DNA of 64,000 nt from Cephalotus follicularis. Its lineage: Eukaryota > Streptophyta > Magnoliopsida > Oxalidales > Cephalotaceae. The translations under genes were made by a program, and so were the position numbers. The stretch is from assembly GCA_001972305.1 (NCBI GenBank), contig BDDD01000182.1:497595-561594 (forward strand), read 5' to 3'. The notes under the pieces are model-generated. The model saw only the letters and a list, made by a program, of their open reading frames with translations, ran no database searches and had not been told where the DNA came from. The number at the start of each line of letters is the position of its first letter. The first letter of the stretch is position 1. This document shows positions 35,049-47,234 of the stretch, one piece after another.

Positions 35049-35606
35049 CCCCAGTAACCTCCAGTGATGATGTGATCTAACACCCACAATCCTCATGATG
35101 GAAACAAAGATTATGGATGGGTTATCTTCCTCAATCATAACCATACCATACCCGTAGTCCGTAATCATATTACCGTAAAATGATAGGGACCTAATAGAAA
35201 GGATCACATAGGATCCACATCCATCAAAACAGTTATAAAATAGTTTTCAGTACAATTTCAGTAACAGTTCAGTAACAGTAACAGTTTTAGTAACAGTAGC
35301 AGTTTGTTGGTCCCTATCGAGTTTGTAAAACAATGGAGAGGAAGTCCAATGCGATCATCCACGTCCAGAGGTCCCAAAGGGGCTATCCTAACCATTCTTG
35401 AAAATCGTTTGTATAAAACTCTTTTGTTGCACTTTCTTCAAGAATCACTTTGAAAACTTGAGTCAAAGCTTTAACAATGTTAAAAGATGATTCACATAGG
35501 ATACAAGGCTTTAGGGAGGCTTCCTATGGAATAAATTTAAAGAAGAAACAGTTTGAAATTGAAAACAGTGAGAAAGAGTACCATTTCACAAAACAAGGCA
35601 CTAAGC

Positions 35607-35765
35607 GTCGACTAGTTTAGTTTAAAAACGTAAAGTGTCGACTATTCAGTTTAACACACAAAAGAGTCGATGGTTTTAGAAAACATAAGTATAAAACATC
35701 GATTACTCAGTTTCAAGGCATGAAAGCGTCGACGGGTCAGTTTTGAAAGCAGTAAAGTGTTGATG
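35607..35765. repeat. RTCGAY motif array at about 30-bp spacing in C LTR
   Basis: Motif starts 35607, 35637, 35666, 35698, 35728 and 35759 give spacings 30, 29, 32, 30 and 31. The right LTR has the matching array at about 41159-41325. Confidence 0.88.
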
Positions 35766-37235
35766 GTTTCATCAAAAACAACAGTTCACAAAGCAGTTCG
35801 CAAATCAATGGAAATAAGTTCAAAATCCATGACATCAGTTTTAATCTCAGTGAAAACAGTTTATAGATCCACACCCAGTTCCCAGCCGGTGCGATAACCA
35901 GTAAACAGTAGCAGTTTCAATAACAGTATAACAATAGTCAATCAACACGCAGTAACAGTAACACAGTAACAATTCACACAATTCATCAAAATGCATGAAT
36001 GCAATGCAAATAGTATAACCTACCTGTTAAAGCAGTAACAACAGTTGCGCTTGCTATTTAAGGGATTCTATAGCAGAAACGATGAATCGTTAGCTACTCC
36101 AAGCTTGAACCAGCTATCGAATCGCCATCGCTTAGGAGCCTCCTATCCTTGATCACTTTATTCATACCGCATATACAACACATTCTCGTTACGCTCTACG
36201 CACAGGAATCAACACCGCCATCACCGAAGCTCCGGGCAGTTTCCAGCCAACTCACCCAGCTTTGGCGACATCCATAAATAGACTCCAAATTGGCCGATCA
36301 ATTCATATCTACCAAGGAACCACTGTAACTCACCGTGAAATGTGCTGTCACGACCGGCACTGAGTTTGATTCATTGAGTCAACTCGTCAGTCATCTACAA
36401 CTCCGACCGCTTCACAAACAAGCATACACAAGGCCCATTCGACGTGTCTCTGGCTGATACTCGCCGAGAATCGGTGCGGATGCGCCTCGCCGGAGCTCTG
36501 GCTAGGTAGCTCGAGCTCTGATCGCACCACCGTTCACCTCCAAATCATGCTATCATTCCATTGGTGGTCGAGACTCACCATGACTCAGCGCCAAACCCCG
36601 TGTCTTAGGCGATAGCGAGTCGAGGTGACTAAGTTGACTTAGCTGCCTCAAAATGAGGGATTTACGCCAGAAAAGTGCTTAAACCATCATCACCATTGGT
36701 AGAGCTAGTCTCCTAGACAAGGACCGGCTCCAACCACGGCGACAGCAGGAGCGAAAATGAGGTTGACAGTGACCATTGGGCAACAGAGAAAAGAAGAAAA
36801 GAGGGAGGAGGAGGAGGAGGAAAAGAGCTTACCGTTGGAAATGACGACTCCGTCCGACAAGCTCTCATTTACTGGCGTCGCGCCACATCGGCGTCTCCTT
36901 CTCTTTCTCTTCTCGCCCGCTCACGCTCTACCTTCTATATCTCTTTCTCCATTCTCACAAGTCAGCCATGTTTTATGGAGAAATGCTGCCTTTGTCTTTT
37001 GCTAGTCAATTATTAGTGGTTAGGTCCCACATGCCACAATGTGTGTTTTACTCCCTCACTCTTTTAATGACACCCAGTCATGATAATTCATAAAAGAATC
37101 GTACTATACATTACAATTCAACTCAATAATATAATATGTGCAAAACACTTCACAATATCATTTATCATAAACAATTTCAATTTATTCCGGGGCTTACATC
37201 CTCCCGTGCTTAAAGAAATCTCGTCCCGAGATTCC

Positions 37236-38881
37236 CTAAGTATTAAAAGAATGGTACAACACTCTCATATCATTCTTACTCTTTTGTCGCGTCCTTACCC
37301 CATGGTGCTGACATAAGATTTTAATCTGAGTGGTGTTCTTGTTCTGTATCCCCAGTAGCTGAGGCTGGTTCTGCGGCATACCTTTGGCCCATAGCATAGG
37401 CTCTACCCTGCACGGTAGGTGTCGATCCCATAGGTTGTTTCCCCCGATCTCTCCCTTCCACTGAAGGCGAACTGGCACTAGGACGATCCTGATACTATTG
37501 TCCGGAACCACGGCCTTGCCGGTAACTAATACCCTGGTCCTGCTGAAAACCTTTCTGAAATCGACCCATGCTCTGTTCTGGCTGACCTGCTGAACCATAC
37601 CGTTTATGAGGGCACTCTCTAAATATGTGATCGGAAGCTCCACATCTCATACACTTACAAGCCCTCCACCAACAATCATCCGATGTGTGGTTAGTGCGTC
37701 CACAGTGCACGCATATATCCACGAAAGCCTGACCACTGCCCCTAGAAAGTCTAGAGAGACTTCCTTGAGACATAGACCTCCTAAGCTCCCTCTGCCTACC
37801 ACCATGACTACTGCCCCTCTGCTGTGAACCCTTGAACTGATCTCCTTGGCTAGAAAAACTGGGTGGACTACCAGTACTCTGAGGCAAACCACCCTGTCCA
37901 GGACTGCTATTTTCTGACATGGGGACTTGTTGCTACCCCCTGATTGCCCATCTGAGGAAGAAGGCCTCTTGTTATCATTCTGAATCCTCAGGTTTCGCAT
38001 GTGATCAATTACTAACTCAATCTCTCTAGCTATAATAACTATCTACGGAAAGCACCTCAGCCGTTGTAGTACCAATTTCAGTCGGATATCTGGCCTCAAC
38101 CCATTTAGGAACTTCTTAGCTCTCCTAGTCTCTGAGCTAACCATGTGAGGGGCAACTCTCACCAGTTCGATGAACTTGGCTTCATAATAGAGTACTGTCA
38201 TATCACCCTACGTCAATCCAAGAAACTCAGCTTCCATTCTATCTGTCTCAATCTCAGGAAAATATTTTTCATTAAATTCTTTTAGAAACAAGGACCAGGA
38301 TCTCTGCACCCTTGATTCCTCCCATGTAGTTTTGACCATTCTCCACTAGTGTTCCGCCTCACCTTGTAACATATAAGAAGCGAAGGTGATTTTATCCGCA
38401 TCCAAACATTCCAACACATCAAAGATCTTTTCGATATGCATTATCCACCGATCAGAAGATATAGCGTCTGGTTCTCCCGTAAAGACTGGAGGCTTCAATT
38501 TCAAAAACTGGGTCAAGGAATCCTGCCTCTGAGTAGGCATATCAACTGATCTCCTTGCATCTCTGCACGCTTGCCCAGTCTTACTGCAGGAGTCTGTTCA
38601 GGTGCTTCTGCTGCTTCTGCTGTACGCCTCACTGGTCTTTTAATAGGAGGTTCATATGTTGTAGTCCTTTGTCGCCGCATAAATGTATTCATCTGAGCCA
38701 TCATAGAACACACTTCTCTCAAAAGGCCCCTAGATTCCTCTCAGGCAGGAGCAACATTCTCTACATCCTGGGCCGCACTCTCTTCTTCTGCAGCTCTAGC
38801 TCGGGTCCGTCTAGTTGTCAGTTCGGCTATTCCTCCTCTTGTGGCTCTACTACGTCGACCTTCCACACCTACCTTGTATAA
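37236..38881 (-). pseudogene. Element C gag, the only gene of the element
   Basis: Read from 38881: a leader rich in Arg/Glu, a frameshift near 38520, then the retrotransposon gag core from 38540 (LKLKPPVFTGEPDAISSDRW; MLQGEAEHW with a stop at the W). Stops at the expected Gln and Trp positions interrupt the core. From 37920 an open Gly/Ser/Gln-rich segment carries two zinc-knuckle-like motifs: CVHCGRTNHTSDDC and CMRCGASDHIFREC, both with CCHC spacing. The frame then degenerates. After it comes only a short 3' untranslated stretch and the polypurine tract; no protease, RT or integrase motif is present. If once functional, it would have supplied only the RNA-packaging protein. Confidence 0.82.
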
Positions 38882-39126
38882 GAGACAAAAGTCAGCTATC
38901 TATTCCCATAATCATAATTCCACAACAATTACAAAATCACAATTCATCAATATCTCTTAACTCCATTAAGAGCAAACTTATACATAACACATAACACTTA
39001 AGAACTCAATAGAACACTTATCATTATTCCACGACTCCAATTAACTCCAAAGTGAACTTTATACAATTAATCGTTTTCAATTTCCAACACCCTAAGATCC
39101 TATCCGGATGTATCTAGGATAGACTG

Positions 39127-39138
39127 ACTCTGATACCA
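39127..39138 (-). other. Element C primer-binding site
   Basis: Reverse reading TGGTATCAGAGT, 3 bases after the LTR that starts at 39142. Confidence 0.88.
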
Positions 39139-39141
39139 AGT

Positions 39142-41800
39142 TGTCACGCCCCGAACCGCAAGGTTAAACCCCCACAACTCAACTTATGAGATACCGATTC
39201 GTTCAGTCCATTCAATCATATATGTCATACTACAAAAGTGCTATATATATATATATACATAACTTTAATTCAAAGTCATATTACATCAACGGAATAATCA
39301 AATCGAATAAAAACTAACTCTTAAAATCTCCCGAAATTTCGGCATGAAGTATTCGTTTATCAGACTTAACCCCCTGTAAAGAAAACACAATTTATATCTC
39401 CACACTCTTGAAGGAGGAATCAATAGTTTATATAAATATGCGGCTCAGCCCTCAGCAATCATAACTTAAGTCATTATTACATCATTCTAATGCCTCAAAT
39501 GATGGGCCTATCCCTGTTTAATACATCAACACATATATCATAAGCACTGCCACATGTTGACAGGTCGATAGCTGAATAAAACATATCTCTATGATGTATT
39601 TTGCGTGTCTCTTATACATATCAAAGTATATAAACCCATACAGTTCATTTATAACTCAAGGCCCTTTTTACAATTCATATAAACAAATCCATATCCCTTA
39701 CCATAAGTAAGATCATGTACAATAGGGAAAATCAAAACATGCTACAGATAATCCACCCATCTCAGCTTGTCTCATTTAATACAATTTATATAAGTAAATC
39801 CATAACATAATCATAACGAAACCATATACGATAACAACACAATCCTAACACCACTACTATCGAAGATCCAGCTTAAGTATCCATCCATCTCGATCCATTT
39901 CACTGTGATCTATCACCTAGGCCTGAGCCTGACCCATTCCGCATACAGGGGAAACGGGTCAGCGACATAATGTGATGTAGGGTATACTATGTGCTATGTA
40001 TGCAATAGTTACAACGGTATACAATGTATTCATCAATACAGTAGTGTGACAGTGTAACAATATGCTGTGTAACAGTACAGTGACAGTACCATACAGTGCA
40101 CAGTGAACAGTAAAGGTGTACAATAATAGTGGTAGTAACAGTAATAGTGTAGTGTAGTATATCAGTGTATAGTTGCGGATAGCTTCGATATACCAACCGT
40201 CCCTAAGCGGGGTATCTAGCTAGTCCTAATCACATGCAAGGCCATAGGCCTGCAGACACTCCGTAAACAATCAGTAATAAAAAATAGGGACAAACAATCC
40301 ATAGGTCTAAGTACTACTCTGCCCCTTCGGCCCGAAATAGTACTACCACTGACTACCTACCCTTTTGAGGTCGTAGCCGAGTGGGGAAGAGATAACGCTG
40401 ATCACATCATTGCTAAGCCATAAAAATGGACATATCTCGTAGTTATAATTGTTAAGCCATGAAAACGGTCATAACTTGTTGTTAAGCAATAAAAACGGAC
40501 ATAACCCGTAGCATAATGTTATGCCGTAAAAACGGTCAGAACCCGTTGTTAAACTGTAAAAACGGACATAACCCATATGCGCCAGTAACCTTAAGTGATG
40601 ATGTGATCTAACACCCACAATCCTCACGATGGAAACGGAGATTATGGATGGGTTATATCATGGTCTCAAACAATAGCAAACCCTCAATCATAACCGTACC
40701 GTACCCGTAGTCCGTAATCGTATTACTGTAAAATGATAGGTACCTAATAGAAAAGATCACATAGGATCCACATCTGCCAAAATAGTTATACAATAGTTTT
40801 TAGTATAGTTTCAATAACAGTTCAGTAACGGTAACAGTTTTAGTAACAGTAGCAGTTTCTTGGTCCCTATCGAGTTTGTAAAACAATGGAGAGGAAGGCA
40901 AATGAGATCATCTGCGTCCAGAGGTCCCAAAGGGGCTATCCTAACCATTCTTGAAAATCCTTTGTATAAAAATCTTTTGTTGCACTTTCTCCAAGAATCA
41001 CTTTGAAAACTAGAGTCAAAGCTTTAACAATGTTAAAAGATGATTCACATAGGATATAAGGCCTTAGGGAGGCTTCCTATGGAATAAATTTAAAGAAGAA
41101 ACTGTTTGAATTTGAAAACAGTAAGAAAGAGTGCCATTTCGCACAACAAGGCACTAAGCGTCGACTAGTTTAGTTTAAAAATGTAAAGTGTCGACTATTC
41201 AGTTTTACACACAAAAGCGTCAACGGTTTTAGAAAACATAAGTATAAAACATGGATTACTCGGTTTAAAGGCATGAAAGTGTCAACGGGTCAGTTTTGAA
41301 AGTAGTAAAGTGTCGACGGTTTCATTAGAAAGGACAGTTCGCAAAGAAGTTCGCAAATCAATGGAACTAAGTTCAAAATCCATGAAATCAGTTTCGATCT
41401 CAGTGAAAATAGTTTATAGAGCCACACCCAGTTCCCAGTCTTTGCGATAACCAGTAAACAGTAGCAGTTTCATTAACAGTATAACAAAAGTCAATCCACA
41501 CACAGTAACAGTAACATAGTAACAATTCACACAATTCATCGAAATGCATGAATGCAATGCAAATAGTATAACCTACCTGTTAAAGCAGTAACAATAGTGG
41601 CGCTTGCTATTTAAGGGATTCTGTAGCAGAACTGATGAACCGTCAGTTACTCCAAGCTTGAATCGGCTATCAAATCTCCATCACTTGGGAACCTCCTATC
41701 CTTGATCACTTCATTCACACTGCATATATAACACATTCCCGTTACGTTCTACGCACAGGAATCAACACTGCCATCACCGAAGCTCCGTCTAGTTTCTGGT
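39142..41800 (-). repeat. Element C right (5') LTR, first part
   Basis: Matches 33677 to about 36245 of the left LTR. It ends at CTGGT (41796-41800), the left target duplication of G, and resumes at 50452. Contains the five-unit minisatellite at about 40412-40572. Confidence 0.88.
40412..40572. repeat. Minisatellite in C right LTR, 5 units
   Basis: Five units of about 34-37 bp related to GTAAAAACGGACATAACCCG, against three in the left LTR. Confidence 0.85.
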
Positions 41801-41922
41801 TGTTGACGATTCAGTCCCAATCCTTGTTTTGATGATAACATATTTGCATTTGACAAGTTTACTTGATGTGCAAGAAATTACAAGTTCAATACCAAGGCAA
41901 AATACCATATGCAGAAGAAGAC

Positions 41923-42405
41923 ATCGACTCTCAAGAAATGACATCGACATCCGTACAAGAAGACATCGATCCCTTCCAAAAGGCATCGACGTCTTTAGTG
42001 CAAGATCAAATTACAATGAAGACATCGTCCTTCCAGTAATGACATCGACGTCCGTACAGAAAGTCATCAACTCCTTTCAAGATGACATCGACGTCTTTAG
42101 TGCCAGAAGCTACTGTTAAAAATTTCAATTGAAGACATCGATCCCTACATGCAAAGACATCGACGCCTTTCTAGAGCTACCTGCATTTCCCAGAAAAGAC
42201 ATCGACCCCTACAGAAGAAGTCGATGTGATGCTCAAAGTTTCAATACCTGGAGATTTCCCAGAAATGACATCGACGCCTTTTAAAAAGACATCGACGTCT
42301 TTTTAAATGGTCTGACCCGGGAAACCTGGAACGGCTAGTACGCGCACTTCCAACGGCTATCAACTATAAAGACATCGACGCCTTTCGAAAGACATCAACG
42401 TCTTT
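41923..42405. repeat. RTCGAY motif array in G 5' LTR U3
   Basis: Starts 41923, 41943, 41965 and 41985 give spacings 20, 22 and 20. A 39-base step follows (about two units), then further steps of 20-22. The usual context is AAGACATCGACGYCTTT. Confidence 0.88.
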
Positions 42406-42498
42406 ATGTCAGCAGAGACAAAAATCAAAGATTGCAACTACACATTTATTAATCAAAAGCTTCCATGATTTATGCAACGGCTACAAATCTTTTTTGCC

Positions 42499-42507
42499 TA
42501 TAAAAGG
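42499..42507 (+). promoter_or_regulatory. TATA box of element G
   Basis: TATAAAAGG in the 5' LTR; the same box is at 50387 in the 3' LTR. Transcription would start about 30 bases downstream, near 42529, defining the U3/R border. The motif array lies just upstream. Confidence 0.72.
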
Positions 42508-43043
42508 AAGAATGAAACCTCAGAAGAAAATAGAGAACAACACTGAACTACATCAATTCAACAAGAATCACACAATCAAGAGAGATTTCATATTCAAGCA
42601 TTCTAGTGTGCAAAAAGCTCAAAGTTCTCAATAGTGTTCTAAGAAGCTTCTAAGCTTTATCCTTTGAGATTTTCTGAGTGTTTCATATTGAGAGCTGTAT
42701 TATTCACATCAACCTATTTGAGAGGTTATCTTGTAAACACTTTCATTATTACTTGTAAAAGAGGAGAATCCTCTAAGGTCTTGAGGTCAAGGTCTTGTGA
42801 TTGACGTCAATCACGAAGTTGTAAGGTGTAACGAATTGCTGCCTTAATCAATTCGAGATAGTGGAAACTCAAGGAGCTCCCTTGGGAAAAGTGGACGTAG
42901 GCAAGAGTTAGTCGAACCACTCTAAATTCGGAGAAGTTTTTCTTTCCCTTCACTATTTACTTTGAAAGTTTTTAAATTCCCGATTTTACTTCAATATTCA
43001 ATTCACCCCCCCTCTTGTATATTTCAAGAGTGTTTATTTCAAT

Positions 43044-43054
43044 TTGTATCAGAG
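43044..43054 (+). other. Element G primer-binding site, altered
   Basis: TTGTATCAGAG, where the iMet complement is TGGTATCAGAG; one base changed. It follows the LTR end at 43041 by 2 bases. Confidence 0.8.
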
Positions 43055-43098
43055 AGGTTAATCTTATTTCTTAATTGTTAGAGATTACAAAGATCCTT

Positions 43099-44739
43099 AT
43101 GGAATTGAATATGCCAAACAAGGAAAGCATGTCCATCTCAAAGCCTCCATTTTTCGATGGAAACAACTATAGTCATTGGAAGGCAAAGATGACTATATTT
43201 ATTCAAGCTCTTGACTTCAACCTATGTGACATCATCATTGACGGCCCCGAACTTCCTCACATCATCTCACAAGAAGGTATCAAAACCCTCAAACCGAGAA
43301 GCTCATACACGGATGATGATCGAAAGAAGGTACAATTAAATGCTAAAGCTAAACACGTTATTATATGTGCCTTAAATTCAAATGAATTCAATAGAGTATC
43401 ATCATGTGCAACCGCAAAAGAGATGTGGGATAGACTAGAGGTTACCTATGAAGGAACCAATCAAGTCAAGGATCCTAAAATAAACATGCTTGTAAGAGAA
43501 TACGAAATGTTCTCTATGAAGGAAAATGAAAACATTTCCAGTATGTTTGTTAGATTTACAAATATTATTAATTCCTTACAATCTTTGAATAAATGCTACA
43601 CTAATAGTGAGATGGTAAGAAAGATACTTAGGTGTCTACCGAAAAGTTGGATGCCTAAGGCTACGGCTATAGAGGAAGCTAAAGACCTCAACACCTTTCC
43701 GCTTGAAGAACTTCTTGTATCACTCATGACGCATGAAATGACCATCAAAAACCATGAGGATGATGAAGAACAAGATAAAAAGAAGAAGAATGTCATTGCA
43801 TTCAAGTCTTCCACAACGGACTCAAGTGAAGAAGATAGTGATGCTGAAATGGCTTTGATCACAAGAAGATTCAAGAAATATTTAGTAAAGAAAAAGTTTG
43901 GGAATAAACACTTCAAGAAGACATTTCCATCAAAATCCGAAACAAAGAAGGAAGAAATAGTTTGTTTCGAATGCAATAAACCCAAACATTACAAGAGTGA
44001 ATGTCCAAGATTGAAGAAAGCAAAAGATACTATCAAAAAGAAGAAAGATATGCTTGCTACTTGGTCGGATAGTGATGAATCAAGTTCCGAAGAAGAAGAA
44101 GACCAAGAAGTAGCACAAATAGCATTGATGGCAATCAACGATAGTGATAAAAATGAAGATGAAGATGAAGATGAGAATGAGGTAAGTGAACTTCTTGAAC
44201 TACTTGAGAAATTTAGCTTTGAAAATGCTTCTCTTAAAAAGACCGTTAAAGTTCTTAATAGAGAAAATGTTAGATTAAAACATGAATTAGAATGTTTATC
44301 TAATAAATCCTTAGATGACAAGAGTATTTCTTTAGAAAAGGAAAATGAGACTCTAAAAATTGAAATTGATGCTCTCAAAAAGACTTTTTCAAAATTTTCA
44401 AATAGTAGTGAAAAACTTGATAAACTCTTAGGTCTTCAAAGATGTGTTTTCAACAAGGCTGGCGTAGGTTATGATGAGATGAACAATGTTAAACACTTTC
44501 TAAAGTATCTTAAAAAGAAGGACAATCAAAAGATCTCATCTAGCATGACTTGTAATTATTGCAATAGATATGGCCACACTACACACACTTGCTATCGCAA
44601 GAAAAATGATATGCACAAGAGAAATTTGTTTTTGAAAAATAAATTGTTGAAACTAAGAACTATATGGGTTCCTAAAGGAACATTTTTTACTAACCCCCCC
44701 GGACCCAAAGCAACTTGGGTACCAAATTCTTCAACATAA
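43099..44739 (+). CDS. Copia gag polyprotein, intact open frame
   Basis: 546 residues from the first ATG at 43099 (MELNMPNKESMSISKP) with no internal stop. Residues about 10-215 match the copia gag (UBN2-type) domain, including WKAKMTIFI and KEMWDRLEVTYEG. A first CCHC zinc knuckle, CFECNKPKHYKSEC, is at about residues 289-302. An acidic stretch and a likely coiled coil (residues about 370-455; LLELLEKFSFENASLKK) follow. A second CCHC, CNYCNRYGHTTHTC, is at about 485-498. The tail ends WVPNSST. The family normally runs on into protease; here the frame stops and the protease region is missing. Gag would assemble particles and bind the RNA. It is the only full-length retrotransposon gene in the window. 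Confidence 0.92.
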   Translation: MELNMPNKESMSISKPPFFDGNNYSHWKAKMTIFIQALDFNLCDIIIDGPELPHIISQEGIKTLKPRSSYTDDDRKKVQLNAKAKHVIICALNSNEFNRVSSCATAKEMWDRLEVTYEGTNQVKDPKINMLVREYEMFSMKENENISSMFVRFTNIINSLQSLNKCYTNSEMVRKILRCLPKSWMPKATAIEEAKDLNTFPLEELLVSLMTHEMTIKNHEDDEEQDKKKKNVIAFKSSTTDSSEEDSDAEMALITRRFKKYLVKKKFGNKHFKKTFPSKSETKKEEIVCFECNKPKHYKSECPRLKKAKDTIKKKKDMLATWSDSDESSSEEEEDQEVAQIALMAINDSDKNEDEDEDENEVSELLELLEKFSFENASLKKTVKVLNRENVRLKHELECLSNKSLDDKSISLEKENETLKIEIDALKKTFSKFSNSSEKLDKLLGLQRCVFNKAGVGYDEMNNVKHFLKYLKKKDNQKISSSMTCNYCNRYGHTTHTCYRKKNDMHKRNLFLKNKLLKLRTIWVPKGTFFTNPPGPKATWVPNSST

Positions 44740-44743
44740 ATTT

Positions 44744-46029
44744 TCCACAATCTCTTGAGCATAAGTCAATTATGTGATAAGAATTGTAGAGTTATTTTTG
44801 AAAATACTTCATGTAGAGTTGTAGACAACAACAATAATGCTACTAAGTTTATTGGACAAAGAGAAGGCAATGTTTATGTTATTAATTTAAATGATCTTCA
44901 AAATCAAAATGTAAAATGCCTTGTCTCCTTAAATGAAGATAGTTGGATGTGGCATAGAAGGCTTAGACATGTTAGCATGAGAACCATTGCAAAAATTTTG
45001 AAACATGACCTAGTAAAAGGTCTTCCAAAATTGAGTTTTCAAAAAGATAAATTATGTGATGCTTGCCAACAAGGAAAGCAAATAAGAGCAATTTTTAAAT
45101 CCATCAACATTGTCACAACTTCTAGGCCACTCGAACTACTCCATATGGACCTTTTTGGACCAATAAACATAAGAAGCTTAGGAGGTAAATCTTATGCCTA
45201 TGTTATTGTTGATGACTACGCTAGGTACACATGGGTTTATTTTTTAGCACACAAAAGTGAAAGTTTTACTTTCATTGCCAATTTTTGTAAAATTGTTCAA
45301 AAAGAAAAAGGACTTTCAATTTTGAAAATTAGAAGTGACCATGGCAAAGAATATGAAAATAATATTTTTGATGATTATTGCATTAAAAATGGTTTTAAAC
45401 ATGAGTTTTCAACCCCTAGGACTCCTCAACAAAATGGAGTTGTTGAAAGGAGAAATAGAACTTTAGAAGAAATGACTAGAACTATGCTTTGCAAAAATGA
45501 TTTACCAAAGTATTTTTGGGCCGAAGCCACAAACACCGCATGTTATATTTTAAATAGAACATCAATAAGGCCTATTCTCAAAAAGACTCCATACGAGTTA
45601 TGGAAGGAGAGAAAGCCTAACATTAGTTACTTTCGTGCCTTCGGATGTAAATGCTTCATACACAACAACGGAAAAGATCAACTTGGTAAGTTTGATTCTA
45701 AAGCGGATGAAGGTATATTTCTTGGCTACTCCCTCACTAGTAAAGCTTATAGATGTTTCAATAAGCGTACTTTATTAGTAGAAGAATCTATGCATATTGT
45801 TTTTGATGAGTTACATGATTCCACCACACATGTGCATGATAGTATAGATTTTCATGGACGATCGAAGGAAATAGATATGGAACCTAAGGATAGTTACCAA
45901 AAAGAACTTATAGATAAGACTTACAAGGTAGTTAGAGACCATCCCCATGATGCTATCATTGGTGACATTGTATTAGAACTAGGTCTAGAGCAAACACTTG
46001 TAACTATGTTGCATTTCTTTCTCACCTAG
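44744..46029 (+). pseudogene. Copia integrase (protease missing upstream)
   Basis: Starts abruptly with HNLLSISQLCDKN at 44744, the phrase that normally follows protease, so the protease with its DSG site has been removed between 44739 and 44744. The GAG-pre-integrase zinc region (WHRRLRHVSM, CDACQQGK) and the integrase core follow with acidic residues in LLHMDLFGP, RSDHGKEYE and QQNGVVERRNRTLEE. It then runs to the C-terminal segment YFRAFGCKCF and IFLGYSLTSKAYRCFNKRT. It stops at 46029 after a frameshift that moves the continuing frame (LEPKNFIEVEK). The catalytic triad is present, but there is no start codon of its own and no protease. Confidence 0.9.
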
Positions 46030-47125
46030 AACCCAAAAACTTTATAGAAGTAGAAAAAAGATGAAAATTGGATTTTAGCTATGCAAGAAGAGCTAAACTA
46101 ATTTGAAAGAAACAAAGTTTGGTTTTTAGTACCTAGACCAAAGGACCATTCGGTTATAGGAACTAAATGGGTTTTTAGAAAACAAAATGGACAATCAAGG
46201 AATCATCATTAGAAACAAGGCTAGACTAGTTGCCCAAGGATATTCACAAGAAGAAGGAATAGATTATGATGAGACATATGCACCGGTTGCTAAACTAGAA
46301 TCCATTCGATTGTTGCTTGCATTTGCTTGTTTTAATAATTTCAAGTTATATCAAATGGATGTGAAAAGTGCATTTTTAAATGGCTTTATAAAAGAAGAGG
46401 TGTATGTTGAACAACCTCAAGGTTTTGAGGATCCTCACTTTCCAAACCATGTTTTCAAATTGAACAAGGCTTTATATGGACTCAAACAAGCCCCTCGTGC
46501 TTGGTATGAGAGTTTGACAAAGTTTCTAATTGAAAATGATTTTAAACGAGGAAATGTTGATATCACTCTTTTTACAAAATCCAAAGGTAATGATTTACTT
46601 ATTGTTCAAATTTATGTTGATGATATTATCTGGTATTCCCGAGACTCTAGTTTTGATTTACATTCTTACTCGGATGCCGACTTTGGTGGTTATAAAGTTG
46701 ACCGCAAGAGCACTAGTGGCTCATGCCAATACCTAAGGAGCATGCTTGTCTCTTGGTTTAGTAAAAAGCAAAATTCAGTAACATTATCTACCACCGAAGC
46801 TGAGTATATTGTTGTAGGTAGTTGTTGTGCTCAAATTCTTTGGCAAAAGCAGCAATTGGTTGATTATGGTATATGTGTTAAGGATGTATCTATTAAATGT
46901 GACAATACTAGTAGTATTTGCCTAGCTACGAACCCAGTTCATCATTCTAGGACAAAACACATTGAAATTAGATACCACTTCTTAAGAGAACATGTAGAAA
47001 GTGGTGACATTGTTTAAGAGTATATTCCCACCGAAAAACAAGTGGCGGATATTTTCACCAAACCACTAGATGAGAATTCTTTTTCTAAGTTTAGAAGAGA
47101 ATTAGGTTTATGTGAGCTTGAATGA
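46030..47125 (+). pseudogene. Copia RT (truncated) fused to RNase H
   Basis: The RT N-terminus is broken by frameshifts and one stop (46030-46186), then open from 46187: ARLVAQGYSQEEGIDYDETY, YQMDVKSAFLNGFI (first catalytic Asp), LYGLKQAPRAWYE and IYVDDIIWYS (second site). Directly after RDSSFD it jumps to RNase H (HSYSDADFGGYKVDRKSTSG, TLSTTEAEYIVVG, TKHIEIRYHFLRE). The RT C-terminal part and linker found in copia elements are missing, an in-frame deletion. A TAA at 47015 stands where Gln is expected, and the frame would go on to 47125 (EYIPTEKQVADIFTKPL). Non-functional as RT. Confidence 0.9.
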
Positions 47126-47234
47126 TATTTATTATGTGTGAATGATTGTTTTAATTGAATGCATAATTGATGTGATGATTTTTTTGGTTATTGTTCCATT
47201 TTTTGCTTGATTTTGTGTTCTGCTTTACAAAAAC

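Larger units (their letters stand above)
33677..37198 (-). repeat. Element C left (3') LTR
   Basis: 3522 bp. On the minus strand it starts TGTAAGCCCCGG and is preceded by the polypurine tract AGCACGGGAGGA (about 37199-37210). Rich in ACAGTAAC-type repeats (34560-34690, 35250-35300, 35890-35970). No real gene. Confidence 0.9.
41801..43041 (+). repeat. Element G 5' LTR
   Basis: 1241 bp. U3 is packed with RTCGAY motifs (about 16 between 41923 and 42405, for example 42270/42291 and 42374/42394). A TATA box lies at 42499. Confidence 0.95.

Noticed and set aside
36757-37005. Frame in the C LTR with RKEEKREEEEEEK, also at 50945-51169
   Set aside because: The same LTR segment occurs twice; the frame is a purine tract in the LTR, not a gene.
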